DNA from: Terebella lapidaria
Taxonomy: Eukaryota > Annelida > Polychaeta > Terebellida > Terebellidae
Assembly (NCBI GenBank): GCA_949152475.1
Contig: OX424561.1
Coordinates: 6,758,001 to 6,822,000, forward strand
Reading direction: 5' to 3'
DNA: 64,000 nt
The first letter of the stretch is position 1; each line of letters opens with the position of its first letter. The translations under genes were made by a program, and so were the position numbers. Of the stretch, positions 1 to 13,295 are shown piece after piece. The notes beneath the pieces are model-generated. The model did no database searches. It had not been told where the DNA came from and saw only the letters and a list, made by a program, of their open reading frames with translations.

Positions 1-129
1 ACCACATGTAGATATTTATCTTTCACCAAGACCACGAGATCGTGACGAATAGCACAACCATTTTACATGCTAGAGCTCATCAGTCATGTACGACTTTTGT
101 GCTACCCTTCATGGGAGTCTTCATACATA

Positions 130-2260
130 TAATATTAGACCTAAGTACAGTTTTAGAGAAGACCCACAATCCGACTTAAACTTTAAACCCATAAAGGTAT
201 ACGATCATTCGGTACTCCTCCCAAAGATCATATTCTCCTACTCCTATACATTGAATGAGAGACATTCTACTCAGGTACATCGCCATTATAGATAATCATG
301 TGACAAGGTTGACATGCGTGACGGTAGGGAGCATTTGACCAGTTGCTTTTCTCAATCATTCACAGGGAGTCAGGCGGGTTCTCCTGTCATCAGACACAGG
401 ACACGTATATGATATCATGCTGCCATGGTTACCAAGACATGGTGGTTGGAGTTTCTAGGGGAGATGACAATTTGGATACCGATGAACAAAATGGATGTAT
501 GTCCAAATACATCTACAAAATTTGGATAAAGACATTTGAAAAATCAAACGATAGTTCTTTCAGTTTCTTCATGTGAATCGGTCCACTTGTATATATGTAT
601 TTATATCCGTGCTCCAAGTTCGTTTTATTTTGCTACAATGCAGTAAATTTCATCATGATTTGAAATACTGATGACTTCGTTCAAGTTCCAGGCAAATAAT
701 CTTTCCAGACGAATGTTAATGAGATAAACAAAATTGGGTAGTTTCATCCACAATATAACTTCGATATTATCTTTGGCCTATGACGGATATCAATGTTCAT
801 CCATACAAGAAAATCGATACAGCACATGTGATTGACCCCATCTGAAATGTGAACGTTACCATGAAATCATCACAACCATAATGCATTTATTGTGTAATTC
901 GCCTGGCGCTTATTGATTATAGTGCATTATTGTGCATACCCAAATAGCAACAGAGGTGAACACCATACACTGGCAATGCATGGTGTCATTAGTGTACATT
1001 GAATTAATGTACATGAAAAGTAATATCTTGTATTTTAGAAAAACAATTTTCCGGTCCATTGTCATCAATTAAGTTCATGGAATTACATTGCAAATAACAA
1101 CTAATAACTACACTAATTGCTGTTTGAACACGTGATTACATCATTGAAACAAATTATTTATAGAATCAATGAACCCAGTTTGCAATAATACTGTTTAACT
1201 TTACGTGACGTTTTCAAGAACTGAACCAGTTTTATAGTCAGGCAATAAAAATCCCGAGCAAAAAAGAAAGAAAGTGACAATGAAAAGATTTGCCTTATTG
1301 ACACTGCCTCTGTGTCAGCTTTATACCGAACAGGGAACTATTTCCGGCGATAAGTACCGTAATTCCGCTGCTTTGAGTCCATTGTTGGAACTGACTGTAA
1401 ATATCAATTTCCGGCCTAAAGTTGACTGCACTGTTTCCAGTATTCCATAATCATGACTGCCATATATACAGTGATATTGCCTGATGCGACTGTTGCCTGG
1501 GGTAGTGAACAATATTTTTTTATCTGTAGAGAAATTACACAAAGTAAACGGATATGCAGCAGTGTTATTTACATGTTGAAAATGCCAAAGTGGAGATGTT
1601 TGTTAGTTTTCCCCCATTATATGTTGACTGTTGATTCACTAGTTTCCATTCCAAAAGTGTTTAATGCTAGGTTTTTTTTATTGTCATCATCAAACTCTTG
1701 TTATAAGCGGTAATAGGTTGATACATACAATTCCATCCCGATAATAATAGTATTATGACTGCATATTGGATGACCAAGGTTATCTGTTGTTCGATAAATT
1801 GTGCTTACATTTGTACTGAATGGTACTATTACGTAATTTCTTTATGGACATTTTGGGGGGTTCATGAGTTTCCCTGTCATTTTTGTTTTCTCTCACTTCG
1901 TATTCCTGATATGACTTTCTCTCCCCGAACTATGAGATTGGATTGTTTTGTTTGCTCGGAATACTTGATACTGGGTATTGATTCTACGTCTATTACGTCC
2001 ACGTTCATTTGTTGAATTCGTGTACGAAACATTGTCACACCACTGAAGGATGTGTTGTGTGAATAGTCGGTGAAATATTGTGTTGCATTTCATAAAAAGC
2101 TCTATGTGGCACTGTAGTCGCGGGAAGGCGGTGACACTTTGATAGCATTGCGCCCTGAGAAATACAATTCCGTAAAGAGACGACACTCTCGTGTTGTAAA
2201 GTAGCTGCAGATGTGACCAGCATGAATTATGCAGGATGTCTGCTACCAATAAACAATATT
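130..2260. repeat. Older segmental repeat, copy A
   Basis: This stretch is alignable by eye to about 3160-5064. Shared landmarks include the words around 340 and 3330 (sequence near CTCAATCATTCA), the phrase CATACCCAAATAGCAACAGA near 937 and 3973, and the block near 2050-2230 that recurs near 4790-4980. The offset is about 3 kb throughout, so the two look like an ancient tandem duplication with many substitutions and small indels. No coding signal is convincing; the open frames here are short and lack family motifs. Confidence 0.7.
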
Positions 2261-3159
2261 CCTGGTCATTCTATTTACCTAATTATATTCCGAGAAATGA
2301 GGTGCCGGCAGTTACGTACACGCAGTTGTATTAGTTTTTGATGCCAAGTAGAAAAAGGAGCTATATGTTGAATGTACCAGTCCTAGCAGCATGCAAAATT
2401 GACAAGATGTTTAGTGAAACTTAAGCGATGCCATGTTGTCTGGCGTTTCGGGGATCATTTTCTGAAGATTTGTCTGATAATTTTTCAAAAATTTGCACAA
2501 GCATCATATTTTAGGCCCCCAGTACGTGTAAGGACCAATGGTCGTGATTCGCTTGATCCAGAAATAAGCAGATATTCACCTTTTGGCACTCTTCTCCAAA
2601 TCTGTTTTGATAACTGCATATATTTTTCATATGTCGATGGAAAATAGGATTTTTAGCTCATTGCTCAAGAGGTCTGAAATATAGGTTTAAAATCAAAACC
2701 TTTGGGTCACCTTTACGACTCAAGGTCACATGCAAACTGAAATGTGTAAAATGTGTAAACGAAAAACGACTGCTTAGGTTTGTGATATGAGCATACATGT
2801 GCATAAAGTTGCTCATCAGGAAATGCTCACTCTTCTAAAGCACCTGATCTCACTCAGCTGGCTGGTTATCTGTGATGTTCACATGGCTTTGATTTCGTAC
2901 TTGGAATAGGAACTTGTCGGTTTTCATTTCCAACATTAAATTCCGATATGACTGGTTGGACCATGGTATCCAGGATGAGTTACATTTTGAATTCATATAT
3001 AAATTGTGTGGAAATGTTGAGACGATACCATTCTGAAAATGCGGATTTATGCAGTGTATAAATATACGTAATCCAGGCTGAATGAAATCGTGATGTTATT
3101 TTACCTTAAACTCGTGCTTGTATCTATCAACTTACTCAATGTATTACCAGTACACTGAA
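2261..3159. other. AT-rich spacer without recognised features
   Basis: This spacer lies between the two older repeat copies. I see no gene, no clear inverted repeat and no tandem array in it. Confidence 0.5.
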
Positions 3160-5064
3160 ACACGATACCAAGTTCGGATAAGGAACAGCCCATCCCAACA
3201 TGTAGGCTATTCAAACCCTTAAAAGTATTCAATGATTTGATACTCATACCAAAGTTCATATTGTCCTGCTTTGAATGGGTGGGGGGGGGGGGAGTTATGA
3301 CATTGTGATGATAGGACGCATTTGCCCAGTGGCTTTCCTCAATCATTCAGAGGGTTCTTCCCCTCATCAGACACGGGATACATGCTACGCTTTCATGTTG
3401 TCATGATTACCAAGGCATTGTGACTGGCAAAACTATTTGCATCAGTGTTTTCAGCAGTGATACGTCATGAGAGTCACATTTCGCGACAATATATCCAGAT
3501 TTCTAGGTGGTAGGTGGGATTTTGGATGTTGAGGATACAACCTTGTTGTATGTCAAGATGCACCTACATTTTTTTCTGTACTCAGGATAGATATCTTAAG
3601 CAATAATTAAAAATTAAATGACACGTCTTTTAGTTTCCCCATGTAAACATGTATTCATAAACATGTTATATTCGTTCCATACAATGCAGTGATTTCCATT
3701 ATGATTTATTTCACTGGATGATACAACTGTTTCAATCTGTTTCTAACATGTTTCAGTTGAAAATAATTAGATAACGAAAACAGAATAGTTTCATCTACAG
3801 AATCAACTTCGCCAGTAACTTTTGGCTGGGATGTAGACAGAAAATCGATACATTTACATCACATGTCATTGACGTGTATCTGAAGTGTGACTCAAGTCGT
3901 CATTACCTTTAAAGCATTTAGCGTGTAGTTAATTCGCTTGAGGATAATTGAGCATAATGTATTATTGCGCATACCCAAATAGCAACAGAGCTGAATAGAA
4001 CCATCTACCACCCTTGCTTGTCTTGGTGTCATCGGTGTACATTGAATTAATACAAATGAAACCAGTATCATATAATTCAGTGAAGCAGATTCTGGCCTAT
4101 TGCATACATTTATGTTCGTGGAATTATATTGCAGATAATAACTAGACTAGGTGCAGTTTGAACACGTAATTGCATGCATGTAATAAATTTTATTTATAGA
4201 ATCAATGGATCCACTTTGCAATACTGTTTGATTAAATTTAAAACGAAGTTTTGAGGAACTGAACCAGTTCCATTGCAAGGCAATAAAATCCCGAGAATGA
4301 AAACGACTTATTGACTCTCCTCTGTGTCAGCCTTCTACCCAACATGGAATTGTTTCCGGCGACAAGTACCGTAATTCAGATGCTTTGAGTCACTCCTTGG
4401 AACCGACCGAAACTATCAATTTCCGGTCCCAAGTTGACTGCACTGGTACCAGTTTTCCATCAGTATCACTGCGATATACACTATGATATTGCCTGATGCG
4501 AATTTCATCTGTATAAATTCACACAAAGAATGTGGATAATCGGACTTGTTATTTACATTATGAAATCCCAAAGTATGGAGAAGTTTGTAAGTTTTCTCCC
4601 ATTATTTGGTAAATGTTCATTCACTAGTTTCCAACCCGATAATATTCAATAGAATTATGATGGATGACAAAGTGTGTCTATTATTCGATACATTATGTTC
4701 TCATTCACTGAATCGTACTATTACGAGCATGTCCATTTACTGAATATTCGTGTCTGAAACATTGTTAATTGGCCCACTGTTACACTATTAAAGGATAAGT
4801 TATGTGAATACTCGGTGAAATAGTGTGTTGCGTTTTATGACTAGCTATATCTGGCACTGAAGTCGGGGAAGGCGGTGACACAAGAAGAGCGTTGCGCCCT
4901 GAGAAATACAACCCCATAGTGAGACAGCCCTCTCGTGTTGTAAGGTGGCTGCAGATGTGACCAGCATGAAATATGCAGCTGTATGCCACAGGGAAGCAAT
5001 ATTCTTGAGAGTAAGCCTACTGTATTGAATCAGGTGTTGCCTCGAGAAAGTGATTCCATTTACT
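3160..5064. repeat. Older segmental repeat, copy B
   Basis: This is the paralogue of 130-2260 at an offset of about 3 kb. It carries a poly-G run near 3281-3292 absent from copy A. From about 3908 onward it is also the left part of the younger duplicated block, so the sequence near 3973 occurs three times in the window (about 937, 3973 and 14611). No gene is supported. Confidence 0.7.
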
Positions 5065-5077
5065 TAACATATAACTA

Positions 5078-6748
5078 CGGAGCTTTCTACGGAGCTTTCT
5101 TTCTGCCAACCTATAATTTTTTTTTCTTGGTGCTGACTCAAAAAAAAAAAGAAAATCTAAATATGAGAATCAGTTTGATATGCGCATTGCAAACTCGCGA
5201 TGTACGTTGCAAATTCACTGACAATTTGCAACGTGCATTGCAAAATGAATATCAGCTTGATATGCTCATTGCAAACTCGCAACGTGCATTGCAAACTCAC
5301 AAACAATTTGCGACGTACATCGCAAAATCATTTGTAATTTGTATTGAGTTTGTTGCGATGACAAGTTTTTTTTATAGCCTACCGGCCCATTTGGGCGTGT
5401 TAGCTATTGTCCTGTTTTTTGTACGTCCGTCGTCCGCCCGGGTCCGTAATATTTTTATGACGGGTTTGGATTCCTCTACAAATTTTTCAGAACGTACCTT
5501 GGCCTTGGGCAATTATCTGACTTACTCTCTCTTTATAATTTTTTTTTATTGAATCGTTTCTGACCATTTAGCGGCCATTTCATTGCCGAAAATGGCTAAT
5601 TTGAGACAATCACAAACTTTACAAATATTTCTTTCTCAAAAATGACGTAATAGTTTTTTTTCTAATCCTGTGCACACATGCTATTTTGGGGCATTTGTAA
5701 CGTGTATAATTATAGTAGACATTGTATCGCTCGAGCGGCCGAATGTAGGCACAAAAGGCTCAAAATGAACCGAAATACACAATTTGGCCTCTGAATACAG
5801 AACACATGTGAATAGAGCTTATGTTTGTATTATGATCATATAGGAGGTCATATATGTTGAATCTTCTGTTGTCCTTGAACTCAAACTCAGATGATCTTGA
5901 ATGGTGAATAAGTCACATTTGATATGAACTGTGTAAATTGGCTTCTGTAGTCTAAAAGATTCCATATAAGTAATTCTTATATGGACATATGGTGAATCTG
6001 TTGGTGACCCTGAACTTGATCTCAAGCTACAATCAATATTAAATAGTATGTTTGATCTAAGTTTGCCGGTAAACTACAGCACCCTTGATGATGTGTTTTT
6101 ATCTTACAATGCACGTCGCGAATTTGAAATGCGCATATCAAACTGATTTTTTATTTTGCAATGCACGGCGCAAATTGATTTTGATTTTGCAATGCACGTC
6201 GCAAACTGTTTATGAATTTGCAATGCATGTATCTAATTTGCAATGCGCGTATCAAACGTATTCTCAGTTTGCAATGCACGTCGCAAATTGTTTATGAATT
6301 TGCATGCACGTATCTAATTTGCAATGCGCATATCAAACGGATTTTGATTTTGCAATGCACGTCGCAAATTGTTCATGAATTTGCAATGCACGTATCTAAT
6401 TTGCAATGCGCATATCAAACGGATTTTCAGTTTGCAATGCACGTCGCAAATTGTTTATGAATTTGCAATGCACATATCTAATTTGCAATGCGCATATCAA
6501 ACGGATTTTCATTTTGCAATGCACGTCGCAAATTGTTTGTGATTTTGCGATGTACGTTGCAAATCTGCAATGCACATATCAAAATGATTTTGATTTTGCA
6601 TTGCACGTTGCAAATTGTTTGTGATTTTGCGATGCACGTCGCGATTTAGCAATGCACGTATCAAGCTGAATTTCGTATTTTAAATTCTTTTTTTTTTGCG
6701 TCAGGAGTAAGAAAAAAAAGTTTTCAATTTGGCATAAATAAGCCACCG
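5078..6748. mobile_element. Foldback-type element with tandem-repeat arms
   Basis: The left arm (about 5078-5335) and right arm (about 6095-6748) are inverted complements. Both have outer ends resembling CGG-G-GC flanked by TA, then an A/T homopolymer with a TGACTC-like or CTGACGC-like motif, then GCATTGCAAA-type subrepeats. Copy 2 of the duplicated block lacks the whole region at the corresponding site (about 15694). The interior (about 5345-6060) resembles another repeat at 59217-60060, with GTCCGTCGTCCG and similar TTGAACT words, so the element is composite. No transposase is visible, so it would be non-autonomous. The exact ends are uncertain by tens of bases. Confidence 0.65.
6120..6690. 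repeat. 82-bp tandem repeat array
   Basis: The word GCGCATATCAAACG or GCGCGTATCAAACG recurs at about 6245, 6326, 6408 and 6490, giving an 81-82 bp period. Each unit contains several TGCAATGCACGTCGCAAATT-like sub-blocks. The array forms the right arm of the foldback element. Open frames running through it are a by-product of the repeat and not genes. Confidence 0.85.
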
Positions 6749-6869
6749 TATATAACACCATGTTCCATACATGCGAGCTTTTCAAAAAGTTTCAGGAATT
6801 TAGTAACACAAATTGTCAATAACGTAGTATTTTCGATAATTCATCATTATAGTTTTGACATTTGTGCGC

Positions 6870-8915
6870 AAATTATTGCAAGTTTGCGCACATGATTGTC
6901 CATATAAATCTTGTTTATTTTTTAAACTTCATTTCAAAATACAACATGAGTTTCTGGATGTCCAATGTATCAACACTCACGCCTCCATTTTAATTAACTT
7001 TAGCCTCATTCTGTAACTTCTGAGTGGACAAAATACTATAATATTGATTTTTTACAGCTTTTATATATGTATTATTCATACGTGTTTCATTTATTTATCA
7101 AACTGAGATCGGTAATTCACACACTGTTATATGGACACAAACTGAATAGACAACAAAACATGAAGAACGTGTTCATTTATGAAGAGAGATATTCAGATGT
7201 TAGGTGTTTCTTGGAACAGATTCAGATATGTTGATAAAAAAAAAAACAAGTTTTGCTCATAATACAGCTGATCACACTCAATATGTTCAGTATATGTAAA
7301 ATAATCTCCTCTCCAAGCAATAATATTCTTTACTGTACGCATTAACTTTCAGTCTATAACGAAGTGATGTTCAAGTAAACTAGCGCACGAAACCTCTTGC
7401 AAGCAGCTTCATTCATTCAAATATACATGTAAATATGTTTACATCACTACGGAAATATTTAACTCACGCTTTGATAAACTCACATCTTACATTTATGTTC
7501 AATCATAACGCCTTTGGATAAATGGAATGTTGCCCTGAGTTCCAAGTCATAATGGCTTCAAAGTATTCCAAATATGACACACGCACATGCGATACATACA
7601 TGTATATCCAAACGAGATATTACGAATTATTAATTTACTACCACTTGAAATATTCGAATTTCAGCTGATAACCATTACATTCTCGACCTTGGGCGATAAT
7701 GGGCAATTTTTATTGTACGACCATCTGTCATACAGCAAATGATGGGGAATTGACCACGGAAAAATACAAATTGATCATGAATATAGTTATTGTAACTTTT
7801 TGATATAAACATTTTCTGTGACCTTGACCTTTTCGTTCAATATTGAGCTATAATTTTCACAATATTGTTTCTACTATCCGGGCACATATACTGAACGGAA
7901 GCGGTTTAAAAAGATCGAGAAGTGCCTTCATAATATGATCTTGAATCTCAAAAGTTGTAAAATCGTAACCCTCACATTTTCGACCTCAGACGATAATGGG
8001 GAGTTTTGGTTTCAAAGCGTTGACACGCCACAAGCAATACAATAAAAAAAATAATTACAGTCTTATTTAGATGACGTTGTGCCATTATATTGCTCACAAT
8101 TGGAGTTTAAAGTATTTGAAACCTCCAGTTTTTATGGTGTTGCTTAAAGTTGAACACTATATATTTTTGGGCCACATCCATAGGCGATAGCCCATTTCTG
8201 AACAAATCAGACTCCTATCGAAAATTGGACAGCACAGGATTGTACATTGGTATCTCGCATACTGCATCGAAACCTCGTTCTAAGGTAATATTGTAAATAT
8301 TTTACAGAACAATTATTTTATTTATTATGCGTCGGCATCAGCTTCCAAATAGTTAGCCTTACAGCGTTGACAACAACATGACCTGACCCCTAAACAATAG
8401 AACTAGGTCGGTCAACGCTCTATGCCATTTGGTAGACTGTTTACGTATCTATCGGCAGACATGACATCGTCCAAAAAAATGGTGAAGGTGCAACAGTCTG
8501 ATCAAAGTGATACTGGGAGAAAATCACAGATTTTGCCGAACATTTCGGACCGAATGAAGCGAGCATGCACATATATTTGTTCAATAGATGTGCTTTTCTC
8601 GAAGATTTCGTTGTGAGTTCCTGGTGGAGACCGTTTGAGTTTGTTGACATAATCGCCATTCTAGGTGCTTCGTATCCCATGATGCAACACGAGTTAAGCT
8701 TATTCGTATGTTGTAGCATACAGCGTTGACAACAAGGTCAGACCAGAGGTATACAAGTGTCACACAAAACAAAACTAGAGCGGCAGCAAGCACTGTCAAA
8801 TGTTTGATTTATCCAATTAACTGGGCATAATTGTTGTTGGTTTGAAACAAATATTTTTTCTAAATGCAACTTTGAAATAGAGTAGAATATAAAACTGCAT
8901 GGAACATAAATAAAT
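6870..8915. other. Non-genic part of duplicated block
   Basis: The stretch is shared with about 15695-17800 in copy 2, apart from about 270 extra bases near 7010-7300 here. It includes TGACCTTGACCTTTTCGTTC-type words near 7820 and 7970 that recur in this genome's repeats. No coding signal is seen. Confidence 0.6.
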
Positions 8916-9118
8916 GACTCTCTCAATCATTTTTATTCAAATAATCGTCACTGTAAAATAGCAAGAAAATACAAGAGCACACAAATACAAGCTCGTATTA
9001 TAAAGGTCGTCGCTACGTCATTTTGAGATGTTAGTTAATGAAATCTTATTTTCAACACACATTCCTTGAATGTACTGAAAATAAATAATATATTGTCCAT
9101 AATTAAGAGAGAATGTGA

Positions 9119-9133
9119 GGGGGGGGGGGGGGG
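9119..9133 (+). repeat. Poly-G tract
   Basis: A run of about 15 G residues. Similar G or C runs occur at 3281-3292, 10510-10524, 18599-18617, 28541-28553 and 55359-55371. The run near 10510 and its duplicate near 18599 differ in length, as expected for slippage. Confidence 0.9.
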
Positions 9134-9475
9134 TACGCATTTAATTTCTGTTCGTACTGACTCGAAGTTCAGCCAGAGCGTATATTTTACTGGCACACAA
9201 GATAGGCACCAGTTGGTGGATCAAGGCATTTTCGTTTGATAGTCAATACATTGTTGGACCAACAGTGGTGCTGTATTCTGTGTTTGACCAAAGAGGATAA
9301 CACAGCTTCAAACGGCTGTAGGCGTACATCTGTGTTGCGTATCTAAATTGATGATGTGGATACATGTATTTGGATCAATTGATTATTGATGTGGTTATGT
9401 ATTTGTGATTTTCTGCTATAATTTGACACGGTATATGCAAGAAATCCCAGTGACTTCAGCATAGTATGACAACAC

Positions 9476-9751
9476 GTTACGGTAATCTGCCTCACTGTGC
9501 CGTCCAACGTTACGGTAATCAAGCCTAGAAGTTACGGTAATCTTTCCCAAATTTTAAAATCCCTTACTCGCATCAAACTCTACAACACCTTTCAGAAACA
9601 GTACCGATAGATTCACTACAACGTCGGATATATATGTATCAATGTTACTCCAATAATATACCCGAGATACCTCGCAAATAACGCAGTTTATATTCGAACC
9701 GGCTCGCCTTCCGCCATGTTTTTGATTACCGTAACGCGCGTTACGGTAATC
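9476..9751. repeat. Cluster of GTTACGGTAATC motifs with a perfect palindrome
   Basis: GTTACGGTAATC lies at 9476-9487, 9509-9520 and 9531-9542. At 9724-9751 two copies meet head to head as a perfect 28-bp palindrome with arms GATTACCGTAACGC. All lie in the segment (about 8915-9785) that copy 2 of the duplication lacks. The cluster could be the ends of small inserted elements or a protein-binding array; the sequence does not decide. Confidence 0.8.
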
Positions 9752-9784
9752 GCTTCGACCTGGGGTTCCTACAGTGATTTGGAG

Positions 9785-10648
9785 AGCTATAATATTTTCT
9801 ATATTGTGGCCAATATCCCACTCAGTCACTCTAGGTTTTTTATTGTCCGGGCCCCGGGCCCGGATATACTAGAAACCATAGAAATATACCCGAGCTAAAA
9901 ACGCACTAATTTCAGCTAGTTCCGTTTTGCGAGGTCTCCCGCAGTGACGGGCAGGGAGTGATTCCACGGTGGACATACGTTGCACGCTATTGTGCGGGCT
10001 TCGCCCGTTTACTGACTATGCTGTGAACTGTAGTTCACAATATCTCATGTCAGATGTCAGGGATGTTTGTGTGGTACAGCGGGGGTCGCAAATATTGTCA
10101 CTCTGTTTGCTCAGGCAGTGATTTTTTGCACGCGCTGATATAACGCTGATCAGAAATACGTAACAAGAGTATTTCTGCGCTGATGTAATAGAATCATATT
10201 AGAATCGCACTTAGAATAGGATATAGGCATATGCGCATAAAAAAACCTGGAGTGAAGACTTGAGCACTGGGGAATAATAGGCGATATATTAATTTAATTC
10301 ATAAATAAGGAAAACAGCCAAACATTTCCTTCGGACATATTCTTAACACTTCCCATTCCTACTAATCTGTAGTTGTTGATAGGAGCACGTATAACATTCG
10401 GGAACGGCAAAGCCGCGAATTGACTCAATGGGTCCGTGGCATGACATCAAGGAATATTTTCAGAATTTTAGTGCAATTGTGTAATATCACTCTGGGGAAA
10501 GCAGTAGCTCCCCCCCCCCCCCCCGGATTCGCCGGTGCTTTCGGGATATGGCGACTTCAGACAGATATCACCCCGTATTGGGGTTATAATACAACATAAC
10601 TTGGTGACTGGAAAAACAAAATCATTGAAAATAATAAGAGTTTATGTA
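9785..10648. other. Non-genic part of duplicated block
   Basis: This part is nearly identical to about 17908-18744 in copy 2. It contains a short GC palindrome (GGGCCCCGGGCCC) near 9850 and a poly-C run near 10510. No gene is supported. Confidence 0.6.
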
Positions 10649-11934
10649 CACTCTAAAAAATGCTGAACGCCTGACGCGTTCCGGACGTGTAATGTGTGTT
10701 CATCTTGTGCACACCAATGTGCATATTGAAGGGTCAAGTGTTACAAAGTGTGCACATGGGTGGTCTTTTGTGGTGTTCAATTTTATATTACTGGGTCATT
10801 ACACCAATACGTGTCTGACTTCCAATTTTTAAGTGAATTGTGGTGTAGATATGCTGCAAATATTTACTAGCGACAATATAGTTCAGAAATAACCACACTG
10901 ATAAGCAAATTGGCAAGCAGGTGGATGATTTGATGCATATTGACCACGTACAAGTAGATAACGTTTTTTTTTTCAAAAAGTACAATTTAAATCCAGTTCA
11001 CAACTGCTACGAAAGAACCTGACGTTAATCTGCAGAGTAAGAAATCAACTTCATACATAATTTATCATTTCTTTGAATGCTAATCTGAACACGTGTGCTG
11101 TAATTACACACGTGCATTCGAAATTCGAACATCTCATTGTTGAACATGCGTGTTCTGAAGAGTATTCATTATATAGTATTCGAAATATGCAAAATATTCA
11201 GAATAAGAATGAGTCCTTGGAATGTAAATTTATGCATAACACAATATGTTTTAGGATACCCCTCTCGAGTAGCCTACAAAAGATTTAAATTATTTAGTTT
11301 CAGTAAATAATAAATTCTTGGTATTGAAACGTATAAGAAATCACTAGATGTACTCTCCGACTTTCGTATTGTAAGTGCCATCGGTCATGATGACCAGGTA
11401 CCACTTCCATGTCCCAACGAGGAGCCTATTTTTAGCCGAAAGCTCATCATTTCACATCTGGACATGTATGCTTCTTGTGGTCAGAACGTGTAATAGACAC
11501 ATTCGTTCAAATTTAGAACACCTGTGTTCATTAAAACACGTGACATCTCTGGCGCATGCGTATCCATTGGCCTGGCGTGTTTCAAAAGCAGACGGGCAGT
11601 TTGGAGAGACTTCAACAAAATTTGCAAGGATCAGCAGCATCATAAATAATACGGTAATTCTGAACCATTTTACTTCTCATATGTTGCTTATAGTCATCGA
11701 AGGAAATGATATGTTCTCGCTAACATCGAGAGATGATATTCAATCCCCTGATCGTTGTTCCATGTTTTGGTCCTCCTCAACTGAACACGTGTGTTAAGCA
11801 AAGTAGAGTGAAAGGATATCTAATAGGTCCGATAAGGAAATCATCCTTTTATGTTATGTTATTATTTTTGTTCAGCTTCATCTTTTCTTGTAATATTCAC
11901 TTGATCTAATGTAACAACAGTGTGTACGTTTTGA

Positions 11935-12115
11935 GCACCAGTGCTCTCTACATAACAGCAGTGTTCAGGTGTTGAACATGAGCGCTCTGCATAAAGCACC
12001 AGTGTTCAATTGTTGAACATGAGCGCTCTGCATACAGTACCATTGTTCAATTGTTGAACATGAGCGCTCTGCATACAGCACCAGTGCTCAAGGGTTGAAA
12101 ATGAGCGCTCTGTCA
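11935..12115. repeat. 41-bp tandem repeat within the TA-flanked element
   Basis: GTTGAACATGAGCGCTCTGC or a close variant recurs at 11971, 12012, 12053 and 12094, exactly 41 bp apart. Units carry a CAGTGTTCA or CAGTGCTCA word. Confidence 0.9.
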
Positions 12116-13189
12116 ACATAATAACACCAGAATCCAGATGTTGAACATTGTTTGCTTTGTATAGAGTTCAAGTGTTCTCGTCGATAGTATATTTGGATAT
12201 ATTCATTTTTTTAAGCAGCATTCACATTGTAAACATCAATAGAGCAACATGAATGACGAGTATAGTTTTATGGTGATAGATTTGGTTGAAAAGTTTCATT
12301 ATAGTAACTATAATTCGACATTGGATAAGTTTAATGTTCACATGGAGGCTAGAGGTATCAGTTGTATTGATTTTTATATTGTTATTGTATTCATATGTGT
12401 ACCTTGGTCATTCTAATATGCATGGTAACTGCTCCAAATCCAAAATCAATATAATGCTACAGATTACTTTCCAATATTATTCTGTGCTTTTTCCTTAGGT
12501 AACCGATGATGCATTATCAAGGTGATTGTATATTTCATTCGTTTTGTTTGGACCTGGATACTGCCGTGCTCCATCGACATGGACTATGAACTATAAACTA
12601 AGCTTATGGACTATCAATTGGAATCAACAGTCTCAGTGAATTCCTTTTACTTCAAATGGACCACATCTAAAAATCCTCGGCAAGCATTGAAGTAAGAATA
12701 TTTTGTGCTTCTCAGAACCTTGCATAAATTTGAATATCACTATAAGTACATTTTGCTCATTTTCGATTATCACTGTATGTGTGTCTGCATAATTCCATCT
12801 TCCCGTTGCCTCTCGTATCAGCAGTTGTTATATTCAATCAGAACAAGCACACCTATTTTGTAGTGTACCTCGTTATGAAATACACCGACCCTGCAAAATA
12901 TAATATATATTATTATGTGAGTTCATATGGAAACTGCACATATTTGATAGTTCGCATACATAATTTTGTCAAACTATAATGTAAGATTGCAGGACTCAAT
13001 TCATGTGGTATTGGTGACAACTGTGAGCAATGTATAATGTTATCAGACTGTTGTTGTGACAAATAAATTAATAAAGCATGTACTTCAAATGAACACATGT
13101 GTTCTGATTTCAGGATTTGAACACGCCCAGGTGTTCAAAATCTGTTACATCGGTTGAACGCGTCCACATGTTAAGAAATTGACACTCGT

Positions 13190-13295
13190 AGAACGTGTTC
13201 TGAACGTCCAAGTTCAAATATGAACATTTGTGGAACGTGTTCTGAACGTCCAAGTTCAAATATGAACACTTGTAGAACATGTCCTGAGTTAGCAC
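13190..13295. repeat. Second 41-bp-period repeat in the same element
   Basis: GAACGTGTTCTGAACGTCC starts at 13192 and 13233, with a diverged third unit (GAACATGTCCTGA) at 13274. The 41-bp spacing equals that of the array at 11935-12115 although the unit sequence differs. Confidence 0.8.

Noticed and set aside
3281-3292. Poly-G runs as G-quadruplex regulatory elements
   Set aside because: They are simple homopolymers in non-genic repeats with slippage differences between duplicated copies; no gene lies nearby.
6085-6624. Several overlapping frames with repeated Cys-Asn-Ala-Arg wording
   Set aside because: They are translations of the 82-bp tandem repeat, with no conserved start or splice context.
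5160-6690. Repeated spaced words suggesting a CRISPR-like array
   Set aside because: The units are contiguous tandem repeats in the inverted arms of a mobile element in eukaryotic DNA. There are no unique spacers or cas genes.
8422-8926. Small frames conserved between both duplicated blocks (8422-8926 and 16953-17847)
   Set aside because: Conservation reflects the recent duplication of non-genic DNA. Frames shift between copies, and there are no start, splice or domain features.
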